This document shows positions 1 to 11,477 of a DNA stretch of 64,000 nucleotides, piece after piece (within the stretch, counting starts at the first letter, position 1; the number at the start of each line of letters is the position of its first letter). The stretch lies in contig OY821777.1 in assembly GCA_963682175.1 (NCBI GenBank), positions 8,090,501 to 8,154,500 of the forward strand. Direction: 5' to 3'. Both the position numbers and the translations under genes were made by a program. The notes beneath the pieces were generated by a model, which saw only the letters and a list, made by a program, of their open reading frames with translations, ran no database searches and was not told the DNA's origin. Origin of the DNA: Triglochin maritima. Its lineage: Eukaryota; Streptophyta; Magnoliopsida; Alismatales; Juncaginaceae.

Positions 1-1483
1 TTCTGCATAATTGGATGGAGATATATAAGCAAATATTTATCACTAGAGCAGTTTTCTTACTATTGAAGGAGAAACTAGAGTTGCAATCTTAAAATGTTCC
101 CTGGTTCATTCATTTTGGGATATATATTCTTTTTCGTTTGCAATTTTCATAGATATGTACGATTAAAAGATAGAAGACATAATACACCTTGGTATAAAAT
201 CTAAGTCAATAGTTTAGAGAATGTCCAGGACAAGTTTAATTTGAAATTTGTAGCTAAAAGATCACAAACAAAATAGAGGTTATTGTAGCTAAAGTTAAAT
301 TCTGTTAAAGTCAATTGTTCGAACAAAGCAGTGAGATTCTAATTATTGATTACAAGAGTTTCTATATATTATTTACACGTGGAGATATATGCCAACGTCA
401 ACTGGGAAATCCTAATCAAGGGAAGTCCTATCATATAGATATCTAATATCAAATTATATCCTAAATCGGTTTCTTTTTGTTGTAACACTCGTCAAGCTGT
501 ATATATATCGATTCTACTCACCTTGTTGTAAAGAGATTAATATTAGGAATTAATTCAGACGATGAAGTTGATAAGTACCAATTGTCTCAGCGACTGTGAC
601 AGAAGCAGTGGTAGGAGCAGTAGCAAGAGCAACAGTAGCATCAACAACATCAGTAGTTGTAGCCAGGAGGATTTAAACAGCCAAAGCCAAGTACACACCA
701 TGACCTAGAATTAGAAGTTACACACATGATAAATCCAGACCCAGAATTAGTTTGGTGTTGAGATGCTGCCTGATCAGTTACCAACTATACTGAAACATAT
801 TTCTGTGGTAGCTGTTGGAACTCAGAATTGAGATTTTTGCAGATCAACCCCTCACTAATGATCTTCTTGGATAGCAGGGAAGTGACAAAAAGAGAGAGGG
901 AGAGTAGAGTAAAGAAAATTTGTTTCTTTTTTTCTCCTGCTTGGTTGGACACAGGAAATTATGCTAAATTGACAACAATAGAGTTCTTCACTTCTTTGTA
1001 TAGTTTGGCTGTTTATTTATTAAAGACAACTAGGGTAATTTAGTTTATGGTAAACTAACAACTTTCTCTCCAAAACTGGAGAGAATGTTGAGAGAAAACG
1101 AAGTATAAACAACTTTCTCTCCATTTCTTTTCTTCTCTCTCCTTAAAGATGTTATCCAAGCAACATGACTTCAGCTTTCTCTTCTTTTTCTCTCCTTAAG
1201 TTGCTATTCAAGCATACCGTAAGGGTGGGAGGTCAATTCTAATTTAGAGTACAATGCTAGTCTCTCTACAGTACTCTTGTTTTTAATACCACGTCTAGTA
1301 ATACAATATTCTATTGTCCAGGTGTAGTTAGGACCACAACCACTATCCTGCTCTTATCTGTTCTTTCTTGGTGAGTTGGTGTAAACCTCGTATTCAAATT
1401 TTGGGTGTTGCATGGACAACATTGTGTCCCTCACTGATTTCTTTATTCTAAAGTGCCGATCTGCGTCTTATTTTTTGTACTAG
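1..1483. other. Intron/flank of RDR copy 1 with LTR-like sequence
   Basis: No exon is recognised here. The stretch corresponds to the large intron that precedes the C-terminal exons in copy 2. Positions about 340-555 have the composition of the end of a plant copia LTR, with a TATATATAT box near 500, but no paired LTR or target duplication is visible. A short serine/asparagine-rich open frame starts at 562; it has no recognisable domain and is probably not a gene. Positions 1060-1205 carry repeated TTTCTCTCC tracts. Confidence 0.5.
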
Positions 1484-2183
1484 GTTGAAGTTCCTCTCCA
1501 CCTGAAGGCTGAAATATTCCCACATTACATGGGTAATAAGAAAAATTATCAAACATATACTTTGAAATCTGTACTTGGGTTAATTTTTGACAGGGTGGCC
1601 GTAGCGGATGAAGCTTTGCCAGCAAAAGGTGAGGAACAAATTACTTGTTGTCGTGAGGAAAAAAACCAACTGAGCTTGTTGTTGGTGCTCTTTGATGTGA
1701 CGCTTCACATATTATGTTGGTTTCTAACATGTCATTATTTTGGTGCTTTAATGTTAGTGCAAGGATAACTGTTTTTTTGGTTTACTTCTAATTTTCTATT
1801 TATGCAAAAAGAGGTGTGGAAGCTTCCCTGTTTCCTTGAGCAACCAGCCTCGGCTTTCATGGAAGTCCGAGAGAAATATAAACAGGTATGTCTTTCTACT
1901 TCGCCTTTGTTACATTAGTTTTGTATAATTGCTGTGCGACTAGCAGGTCTTATATGGGGCTGCGGATTTTCATCTGAGTGAGAAACCAAAGGAAAAAATC
2001 TTTGGGGAGGCGTTGGCTATCTATCATGTTGCTTATGACTATTCCAAGGACAATGATGACCCGGAAAAATGCTGCTTCCCATGGGAGGTTGCAGCAAGTG
2101 CACTTACCGAATTGCATGCTGTCAAGAAAGGGCAAGGTTCCACCATCGTTTGCCAGTCTGTGCTCGATGAGCTTTTTGGATGA
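1484..2183 (+). pseudogene. RDR: RDR3/4/5-like RNA-dependent RNA polymerase, copy 1, C-terminal exons
   Basis: Three exons with GT-AG borders are visible: 1484-1628, 1812-1885 and 1947-2183 (stop TGA 2181-2183). They encode the conserved C-terminal tail of plant RDR-gamma proteins: a VEVPLHLKAE...FPHYM block, then VLGLIFD, then EVWKLPCF, ending in a helical LTELHAVKKG...VLDELFG tail. Plant RDRs copy single-stranded RNA into double-stranded RNA for small-RNA pathways; the role of the gamma clade is poorly known. The reading frame is open through all three exons. The 5' part lies left of the window, so I cannot tell whether this is the end of an intact gene or another truncated copy. Sequence just left of position 1 would decide. 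Given the neighbouring copies, pseudogene is the safer call. Confidence 0.75.
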
Positions 2184-2609
2184 CAAAAGAGATAAGTGGT
2201 CTGATGCTGACTCTATATCATCTCATGGACATGACCAGTTATTCTAATGGTATTGCATTTGATTACTAATTATCTGAGTAGGGATACTTATAGCGCATCA
2301 TTTATATCTCTAGAGGTAACTGAGTATACAGTGTATGATGATGCGTGGTGTAACTTGTTTGCGTTCACATGAATTTATTACTGTAGATACTATGTTTAAC
2401 AAGCATATATATATGAAAGATAACGATCTGAAAAGATACAATCCTAATCATGTTAGAGCAACGATGTTTTGTTTGTGAAAAAAAGTTCAAAACTGATTCT
2501 CAGAAACAATTAAGGTCGACTTCAAATGATTTTTTTATTTTCCTATTGTGCTCATCTCTATTATCTGCCCATTACCTAAATGCTAAATTTCCCCCGCCAC
2601 CGTCTACAG
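2184..2609. other. Spacer between RDR copy 1 stop and copy 2 catalytic exon
   Basis: Only about 430 bp separate the stop of copy 1 from the catalytic exon of copy 2. The several hundred N-terminal codons of an RDR are therefore absent. The stretch is AT-rich and ends in a normal splice acceptor (CTACAG at 2604-2609). No gene is seen in it. Confidence 0.7.
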
Positions 2610-5206
2610 TAAAAATGGGCAAATTTCTGGAAATGTTATTGTGTACAGAAATCCAGGGCTGCATTTTGGGGATGTCCATATATTGAAGGCAACATATATC
2701 AAAAGTTTGGAGGAATATGTTTGCCACTCAAAATATGCTATATTTTTCTCAACCAAGGGACCTCGATCAGTATCTGATGAAATTGCGGGTGGTGATTTAG
2801 ATGGTGACATGTATTGGGTCTCAAGTAACCCAGAGGTTTTTTTGTCTGATGTATCTTTCGCCATATGATAGTTTTCACACTTGCATATTCATATAAAGGC
2901 ATGTGCTGATGTTTATGCACTTTTTCCATAATTTCTTTGTCTTGAAAATGATTTAAAGGTGTTTCACCAGCTGTATATTAGGCAACCAACAATTTTATTA
3001 TGCAACTTAAATTGGCATTGGTCCCTTTGTTTTTCTATCTGCTGAGTTTCTTTATGCCTTGTGCTAATATAGTTATGCGAAGGATCTTATTAGATGCTTC
3101 ATTTTTCTCGGAAGATCTTTTGAATCCCGTGAGGATAAGTTTCAGAAATTGGGATGCTTATATATTTTTGATATTTTCTTGTTTATTGTTGTGTTTCATT
3201 GCATTTTTTTGTTAAGTTTTACTGGTGATTTTGATTTATTGATCATTTATATAAAGTTAGAAGCTGACCAAATTGGAATCCTGAGTTACTTTTGGGCTGC
3301 ATTGGGATGTCCTTCATAGTAAATAGTTTTGTTGGATTTCCCGGACAAATTCATTAGTATAGGTGCGTGACAGTTTCTTTAAGGGACATTTACAGTCTAG
3401 AGAAACACAAGTACATATATAATTTCTGTATATGTGCTAGCCCTGTACACAAGTACTAAAAGAACTCACGGAGTCATAGTTTACGTTCCAGTTTTGCACA
3501 TGTTGATCTATTTGGAATCTTCTTATTTTTCAGAACTTTGAGTTCTTTGCTATAACTCATTTGTAAGATATTTGTTTGATCATTATAGTTCTACGTTTTT
3601 GGTAAACGTACCATCTATGTGATATTTTTCTTGCTTCAGCTTTTACATTACTTTAAAGCAAGCCAACCGTGGGTGTGTAATTTATCCCAAGAAAGAGAGG
3701 CAAGCTCAAAGCCTGTAACTATTTGAGCGGTATCTTGTTTATCGATTTGGGCAAAGGTATTGCCGATTCTTTATCTCTAAATTTTTTATTTGGAGGGTTA
3801 TTATGATTTCGATCCCCGTGTTACCCTTTTCCAAATTAAACCTTTTCATCTGGTATTGTTACTTGTTCCCAGTGGTGCTGTGGGGATAGCTGCAGATTCT
3901 GGGATGTCTTACATGGATCGGTTGCTAACACTGAACGATGCATGTAATGCCGAGAAAGAGTGTCTAAGGGCTAAAATGCTTCAGTTGGCTGACATTTATT
4001 ATGGTGCGGTTAGATGCACCAAAATCTGGAAAACAGGTTATTATCTGCATCTTACATATATTTAGGTGTTTTTGCCATTTCGTTCATTTTAGAAAATGAA
4101 TAAGATCATTATCCGCAACCACATACAAGATTTGAGGCGCTATTTTCTTTATGTTTCTTTCAGAAATAAAATAAAAATGAATATACAATATTTAAATGTA
4201 CTTAATGGCACCTTTGTAGTTTTGATCATGAATGTCAACCTCTCATAACTTTGCCTTGAAATGTTTGACTTGCTGGTGTTTAGTTGCAATTTGCTTGCCT
4301 TCATTAGCATAAGCTAGTGGTTTAATTATTTCCTTGTTCAAACCTATTAATTCTTCTGTCATGGTTATGATTGCGAGTCTTGTACATTGATTTGCGTTGA
4401 CTGTTCATTCTGTATCTTGGCGTCACGTTGATATGGACCTTCTATAGTTTGTTTGATTTAAATTCTGATGTCTTGAATCAGTATGAAGCTTCACAGTTTG
4501 GAATACTTAATCCTTATCCATGTTCTTCTTTCGAAGTTGTGGTGATGTGTTTCTGCATAATTGGATGGAGATATATAAGCAAATATTTATCACTAGAGCA
4601 GTTTTCTTACTATTGAAGGAGAAACTAGAGTTGCAATCTTAAAATGTTCCCTGGTTCATTCATTTTGGGATATATATTCTTTTTCGTTTGCAATTTTCAT
4701 AGATATGTACGATTAAAAGATAGAAGACATAATACACCTTGGTATAAAATCTAAGTCAATAGTTTAGAGAATGTCCAGGACAAGTTTAATTTGAAATTTG
4801 TAGCTAAAAGATCACAAACAAAATAGAGGTTATTGTAGCTAAAGTTAAATTCTGTTAAAGTCAATTGTTCGAACAAAGCAGTGAGATTCTAATTATTGAT
4901 TACAAGAGTTTCTATATATTATTGACACGTGGAGATATATGCCAACGTCAACTGGGAAATCCTAATCAAGGGAAGTCCTATCATATAGATATCTAATATC
5001 AAATTATATCCTAAATCGGTTTCTTTTTGTTGTAACACTCGTCAAGCTGTATATATATCGATTCTACTCACCTTGTTGTAAAGGGATTAATATTAGGAAT
5101 TAATTCAGACGATGAAGTTGATAAGTACCAATTGTCTCAGCGACTGTGACAGAAGCAGTGGTAGGAGCAGTAGCAAGAGCAACAGTAGCATCAACAACAT
5201 CAGTAG

Positions 5207-6953
5207 CCCGCAACATCAGTCCGACAATCAATCATCGGGTCTCCCGAGGAGACCTACTGCAGGCACATGCAGTCTAGTAGCCCGCAACATCGCACCCCCC
5301 ACACGCAGCTACACTACTCAAGGGTTCGGCAGGGAGCCTCTGTCACGTCTACGCGCCGATAGAAACAGATCTGTAAATCTCAGTGGTCGGGGCCACAGGG
5401 ACCAACGGGGCCGTCGCCCGGAAGGTATAACAACATCATCTCGGTAGGTGCCCAGCCGAGGAAAACAACATAGCCGGAACAGTCTCGGCTCAACAATCAC
5501 CATCGCCGGCACAACCTCGGCGGCATCACCGGCACAGCATCGGTGGTCCATCACAACAGTCCGGCACAGCATCGGACAAAACCAGACCGAAGTCTGCCAG
5601 GTCATCAGGCTCCTCGAGCCGCGAACACCAACCGCGCCGCTATAAAAGCAGGGCAGCGACCTCCGTAGCCCGTGGGCCGGTAGTCACCTCACCCAACGCC
5701 AGTTGCGTGCCCGCACAACATCCACACTGGGATCCGTGATCCCTCAGGCCTGCTATACTACAAGGTGCCAACACTCAACAAAAGGTCACGGTCCATACAT
5801 GGAGGTGACACGTCCCGAACACCCACACTCTTCCCAACGGCGGTCCCTGGGCAGGCACGCATCACGCGCCCACCGTCACCTCCCGGCTCACGCACAAGGC
5901 GAGGACACGGGTTTCCGTGGACAAAGTTGGCGTTCAAAAGGGAACCAGGAATTCTGTCCTGGGCCCAAACGGTCGACCGGAAGAGGTGATTCGGTCGACC
6001 GGTTCCAGGAAGGAATCGATCGACCGTACTCCTAAAACGGTCTACCGCTGCGCTCCAAACAGAACCCCTAACGGTCGAACAAGGGTCTACAACCGGTCGA
6101 CCGAACGAGGTCAAAATCCGGAGTCTGGTCAACATAGAAAACCACTCTATCGGTCGACCGACTCAGGGGTCTCGGTCGACCGACAACAGACAGGGTCAAC
6201 CTATTATTCTAAGTCATATAATCGGTCGAACAACCAACGATCGGTCGAACAAAACATGCAAGCTAACAGGTACACTTAAGTTCCGGTCGAACACAACAAG
6301 GACCGGTCGACCGATAACAGGTAGGAAAATCCCAACTCACCAGCAATAATGCACTACCGGTCGACCGCCCAAAGGCATCGTTCGACCGGTGAAGGTTAAA
6401 GTCGGGCAAACAGTGCTAAAACGGTCGACCGCCCGAAGGGTCCGGTCGACCGTTGGTCGTCTTCAACCTCGCGCCAGCCGAGGTTTTTTTTGAAGAAACG
6501 CGTCGCCGGAGAGGTCTCCGACCTCCCCCGACTCGATCAACGCATCCCTCACATGAGGGTAATAAACAAACCACACTAAGGAGCGGCATACCTCAACCAC
6601 TACGACGAAATGCCGGAGCTCCGCTCACGCACGTCGCCTCCGGTGATCTCCCCGCGCGCTCGACTCCGCACGCCTCACGCCGCGCGATCTCCGGTCTCCT
6701 CCTCCGCTGCTTGCCACCACACGCACCAGCAAGGAAGGGAAGGAAGAAATGAGGAAGGAGAAATGAGAAAGAAGATGAAAGAAGAAAAGGAGGGGGACTT
6801 ATTAAAACCCGTTGCTACAGTGACCGACCCTTCACCTTCCCATGCAACCACCTGCAACTCCACTTCCCCATGCACCCACACAACCCCATGCAAAGCCACC
6901 TTAATCCTCCTCTAATCCAAGTTTAATCCTAATCTAGGGTTAGGGTTCTAACA
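5207..6953 (-). mobile_element. Truncated Tekay-type Ty3/gypsy LTR (U3 only)
   Basis: The segment aligns along its length with the 3' LTR at 27383-29528, from about 27797 to 29528. It ends in the same GGTTCTAACA terminus. In the element's sense (minus) it keeps U3 but has lost the sense TATA box, R and U5, so it is not a clean solo LTR. It sits in an RDR intron, replaced 241 bp of host sequence, and shows no target duplication. It carries the CGGTCGACCG array at 5970-6452. Long open frames in this GC-rich stretch are composition effects. Confidence 0.85.
5970..6452. repeat. CGGTCGACCG palindrome array, Tekay LTR fragment
   Basis: By eye I count nine perfect copies of the 10-bp palindrome in about 480 bp (first 5970-5979, last 6443-6452). 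About seven one- or two-base variants lie between them, such as CGGTCGAACA, CGATCGACCG and CGGTCTACCG. Spacing is irregular, from about 20 to 100 bp. It lies in U3 of the LTR. Confidence 0.95.
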
Positions 6954-8239
6954 GGGAGAGTAGAGTAAAGAAAATTTGTTTCTTTTTTTCTCCTGCTTGG
7001 TTGGACACAGGAAATTATGCTAAATTGACAACAATAGAGTTCTTCACTTCTTTGTATAGTTTGGCTGTTTATTTATTAAAGACAACTAGGGTAATTTAGT
7101 TTATGGTAAACTAACAACTTTCTCTCCAAAACTGGAGAGAATGTTGAGAGAAAACGAAGTATAAACAACTTTCTCTCCATTTCTTTTCTTCTCTCTCCTT
7201 AAAGATGTTATCCAAGCAACATGACTTCAGCTTTCTCTTCTTTTTCTCTCCTTAAGTTGCTATTCAAGCATACCGTAAGGGTGGGAGGTCAATTCTAATT
7301 TAGAGTACAATGCTAGTCTCTCTACAGTACTCTTGTTTTTAATACCACGTCTAGTAATACAATATTCTATTGTCCAGGTGTAGTTAGGACCACAACCACT
7401 ATCCTGCTCTTATCTGTTCTTTCTTGGTGAGTTGGTGTAAACCTCGTATTCAAATTTTGGGTGTTGCATGGACAACATTGTGTCCCTCACTGATTTCTTT
7501 ATTCTAAAGTGCCGATCTGCGTCTTATTTTTTGTACTAGGTTGAAGTTCCTCTCCACCTGAAGGCTGAAATATTCCCACATTACATGGGTAATAAGAAAA
7601 ATTATCAAACATATACTTTGAAATCTGTACTTGGGTTAATTTTTGACAGGGTGGCCGTAGCGGATGAAGCTTTGCCAGCAAAAGGTGAGGAACAAATTAC
7701 TTGTTGTCGTGAGGAAAAAAACCAACTGAGCTTGTTGTTGGTGCTCTTTGATGTGACGCTTCACATATTATGTTGGTTTCTAACATGTCATTATTTTGGT
7801 GCTTTAATGTTAGTGCAAGGATAACTGTTTTTTTGGTTTACTTCTAATTTTCTATTTATGCAAAAAGAGGTGTGGAAGCTTCCCTGTTTCCTTGAGCAAC
7901 CAGCCTCGGCTTTCATGGAAGTCCGAGAGAAATATAAACAGGTATGTCTTTCTACTTCGCCTTTGTTACATTAGTTTTGTATAATTGCTGTGCGACTAGC
8001 AGGTCTTATATGGGGCTGCGGATTTTCATCTGAGTGAGAAACCAAAGGAAAAAATCTTTGGGGAGGCGTTGGCTATCTATCATGTTGCTTATGACTATTC
8101 CAAGGACAATGATGACCCGGAAAAATGCTGCTTCCCATGGGAGGTTGCAGCAAGTGCACTTACCGAATTGCATGCTGTCAAGAAAGGGCAAGGTTCCACC
8201 ATCGTTTGCCAGTCTGTGCTCGATGAGCTTTTTGGATGA

Positions 8240-9071
8240 CAAAAGAGATAAGTGGTCTGATGCTGACTCTATATCATCTCATGGACATGACCAGTTATTC
8301 TAATGGTATTGCATTTGATTACTAATTATCTGAGTAGGGATACTTATAGCGCATCATTTATATCTCTAGAGGTAATTGAGTATACAGTGTATGATGATGA
8401 TGCGTGGTGTAACTTGTTTGCGTTCACATGAATTTATTACTGTAGATACTATGTTTAACAAGCATATATATATGAAAGATAACGATCTGAAAAGATACAA
8501 TCCTAATCATGTTAGAGCAACAATGTTTTGTTTGTGAAAAAAAGTTCAAAACTGATTCTCAGAAACAATTAAGGTCGACTTCAAATGATTTTTTTATTTT
8601 CCTATTGTGCTCATCTCTATTATCTGCCCATTACCTAAATGCTAAATTTCCCCCGCCACCGTCTACAGTGGTCCCTTTGTTTTTCTATCTGCTGAGTTTC
8701 TTTATGCCTTGTGCTAATATAGTTATGCGAAGGATCTTATTAGATGCTTCATTTTTCTCGGAAGATCTTTTGAATCCCGTGAGGATAAGTTTCAGAAATT
8801 GGGATGCTTATATATTTTTGATATTTTCTTGTTTATTGTTGTGTTTCATTGCATTTTTTTGTTAAGTTTTACTGGTGATTTTGATTTATTGATCATTTAT
8901 ATAAAGAAGCTGACCAAATTGGAATCCTGAGTTACTTTTGGGCTGCATTGGGATGTCCTTCATAGTAAATAGTTTTGTTGGATTTCCCGGACAAATTCAT
9001 TAGTATAGGTGCGTGACAGTTTCTTTAAGGGACATTTACAGTCTAGAGAAACACAAGTACATATATAATTT
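8240..9071 (+). pseudogene. Third RDR unit remnant lacking the catalytic exon
   Basis: After the stop of copy 2, the sequence follows 2184-2610 up to the splice acceptor before the catalytic exon. It then jumps to the equivalent of 3020. The 409 bp that hold the catalytic exon and its donor are gone, leaving acceptor and downstream intron joined. Homology ends at 9071, where a dispersed repeat begins. No coding sequence remains. Confidence 0.85.
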
Positions 9072-9483
9072 CGTGTTCGTGTCGAACGAATTCTTTTTGT
9101 TAACCTAAAAACAAAATATTCATGATTAATCATCACAAAATCTATTCATAAACATTCATCATCATTCGTCAGAGGCTTAGAGATGTGATTCAGAGATTTG
9201 GAGATGTGGATCGTAGATTTGGAGGAGTTGGAGACGGCCGGAGGCTTGTGAAGTTGAGATTGTTTGTTTTAGTTAGGGTTAGGGTTTTTTACTCTATTTG
9301 AAATTCGGGTATTTCGTGTCGACACGAAGTACACGAAACCTGAATTTGGTAAACTTGAACCCGCCCTCGACCCGAATTATTGTCTGTGTCGACTCGCAAC
9401 ACGAACCTGAAATAGGTCAACCCGAACCCGAAATTTCGTGTCGTGTTCGAATTTTGTGTCATGACCCGAATTGACAGCTCTAA
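9072..9483. mobile_element. hAT-like dispersed repeat rich in CGTGTCG / GACCCGAA
   Basis: The stretch repeats motifs such as TTTCGTGTCG, AACCCGAA and CATGACCCG, and ends in AATTGACAGCTCTAA. Reversed, that reads TTAGAGCTGTCAATT, like the TAGGGCTGTCAA termini of common plant hAT-type nonautonomous repeats. No matching inverted terminus is seen at the left end, so it is probably truncated. It begins exactly where homology with the RDR unit stops. Confidence 0.4.
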
Positions 9484-11045
9484 CCCCAACCCAACACAAC
9501 CTATCTTTTTCCTCCAGGGTTGATTTTGGAAAAAAATCTACAAAATCAAAAAAAATTAGAAAATGTATTTTTTTTAAATTTTTAATAAAATATTAAAACT
9601 AATTTTAAAAAAATAATAGAAGAAGAAAAATAAAACGTTTTAAAAACGTGTTGCAGCAACGACCCGGGATGACCGGGTCGACGACCTAATCGCATCTCCC
9701 CCGTTAAGGGGGGCACACGACCCCCCGTTAGTGATGCTCTAATGCATAATCAGTCGGGTCAGTACTTTTCAGTTTTTTGCTGTATTTTGCCGTACATTTT
9801 AGAATTTTCAATGTCGATTAGGATGTGTTTGATATGTATTTTTGGATGTTCGGTGTATTGTTGGTTTTTTCTCTTTATAGTTCTAAGGTTTTTTGGTTTG
9901 TGTAGTTGTGTTTGATTATTTATTTTGTTATGGAGATTTTCTTTGTTTTGGAGTTCTCTAATGCTGTTTTACGAGGAAAAGTTTGATTCTAGTTGACGGC
10001 TGTCACTCCCCTTTCTCCCCGTGGGGAATTACTATTTTCGATTTTATTTTGCATCCGAATTGCAAAATAAAAGACGACATCTGAAAAATCACAAAAAATC
10101 CAATATAAAAGATTAAGAAACATGTTCTGATATATTTTCCTACAAAATAACACACTGATTTCCAATTTTATTTTGCATCCGAAATGTTTTCTGTTTCTTG
10201 GGAATAAGCATAAATGCTTTGCACATCCTGCACTGCAGTTTTTTTTTCTAGTTAATTGGACTTTCTTAACCAAGGTTGCAAGCCACGTGCCAGTGTCTTT
10301 CCACCTAGAATTATCACTACGCGCATTTATCTTAAAATATCGTGCTTAGCCACTCCTATCTTAATTCTTGTGTCCAAGTTTGAAATTAGGATGTGTGAGT
10401 AATCACAAGATAAAAGAAACCAGCAATCAACAAACACTGAATGTTGGTAACATCTTTCAACCTTTTATATACCAAAAGAAATTCCAATTGATGGAATACT
10501 AGATATTCCAATTTTCGACCTTTAGATTAGCAAACATTCTTGATAAAGTTTACGTTAGCAAACTGAGACATCTAGAACCTCATCCAGCTTTAAAAATAAA
10601 AACAGCCAATGAACCTTAGCAGTCAATACGAGCATTGTGAAAACGTTAAATACCAAATTAAAGAATAAGCCATTAGAACAATGATTTTGCTTAACCTCTT
10701 GTTATAATCTTTTATGTTTTAGCTAAAATCTTGTTTTAATATTTAATGTCTGAAAGCTTAACCTCTTATTATAATCCCTACTAGGATACTCAATTAATGG
10801 AGTCAGAAGTCAGATTAGCATATTATTCAAGGAATCTTGATGACGACCGACGACGATGATGATGGTGAAAGTGTAAACTAATCAATTTTAAATCACCGTT
10901 AAACTAAAACAAGTATTGTTAATCTTATTGGTCTTATTAAACCTTTTTTTTAGCTCTCATTATTTACATTCTTATTGTCGAATTTTGTCATATATGCTCT
11001 CACTTGATGCGCTTGGCTTAGGAAATTCTCATATTAACTTTTGAG
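9484..11045. other. Intergenic, with a possible MITE remnant at 9640-9742
   Basis: No gene is recognised. Positions 9640-9742 hold a GC-rich island (GACCCGGGATGACCGGGTCG and two facing runs of C and G around 9700-9726) ending GTGATGCTCTAAT, after an A/T-rich stretch. A similar composition ending in TGGATGGTCTAAG occurs at 22600-22690, so both may be ends of related nonautonomous elements. The rest is AT-rich. Confidence 0.4.
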
Positions 11046-11477
11046 CAATCGCCCTCCCAAGATCAGTATTTAGACCGTGCATATTTCCGAATCAAATAGG
11101 GAGGTCTTTTTTTTTGATGGATTATGAAGAGAAAGAGGTTTATGAGTCGAAGTTCGTGTGGAAAGTCTTTTCTCTTGCTCAATAGGAAGAAATTATCCTT
11201 ATCCATTATCTACTACCGTGTGAATAGTAATGACAAAACAAAGTTGGTAACAAATAATTATATGGTGTCACGTATACCACAGAATGATAAGTTTATCATG
11301 ACTAGTAGTGAGACAATATAACTTCTGTGCCATCAGCCATGACGTAACTAAGACTTTGATTTATTTTTTTCTGTTGAGATTTTAGATTTTGGAATTTTTT
11401 TCTATGGTTACGGTGTTTAAATGAAGATGAACATGAAAGTTGGATCTTATTTGTGAGATCTCAGATTGATATTTCGC

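Larger units (their letters stand above)
2610..8239 (+). pseudogene. RDR: RDR3/4/5-like polymerase, copy 2, 5'-truncated and frameshifted
   Basis: Exons inferred from GT-AG borders and family resemblance: 2610-2835 (catalytic), 3640-3756, 3873-4036, 7540-7684, 7868-7941, 8003-8239 (stop 8237-8239). The catalytic exon has YRNPGLHFGD, KGPRSVSDEIAGG and the metal-binding motif DLDGD; the third exon has a YMDRLLTL block. Defects: the N-terminal portion is missing; one frameshift near 3713-3722 in exon 2 puts a TGA in frame; a one-base insertion near 4013 in exon 3 shifts the frame before the expected APKSGK segment. The 3.5-kb intron 4037-7539 contains a truncated Tekay LTR (5207-6953). The final three exons match copy 1. 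A functional protein is very unlikely; transcription that could feed small-RNA pathways remains possible. Confidence 0.85.
1..9071 (+). repeat. Tandem duplication array of RDR 3'-half units
   Basis: Positions 1-656 match 4551-5206 (constant offset 4550), and 898-2610 match 6954-8668 (offset 6056) with very few differences. Homology resumes at 3020-3410 versus 8669-9071. The larger offset of the second block comes from a 1747-bp LTR fragment that replaced 241 bp (657-897 in the first unit). The deduced peptides of the duplicated C-terminal exons are identical, so the duplication is recent or has been homogenised. The window begins inside a unit, so more copies may lie to the left. Confidence 0.9.

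Noticed and set aside
562..708. Serine-rich small open frame after a TATATATAT box
   Set aside because: In copy 2 the same frame runs into an LTR, and it lies inside an RDR intron; no support for a gene.
5318..6279. Several open frames of 95-125 codons on both strands
   Set aside because: They overlap each other in the GC-rich U3 of an LTR fragment; stop-poor composition explains them.
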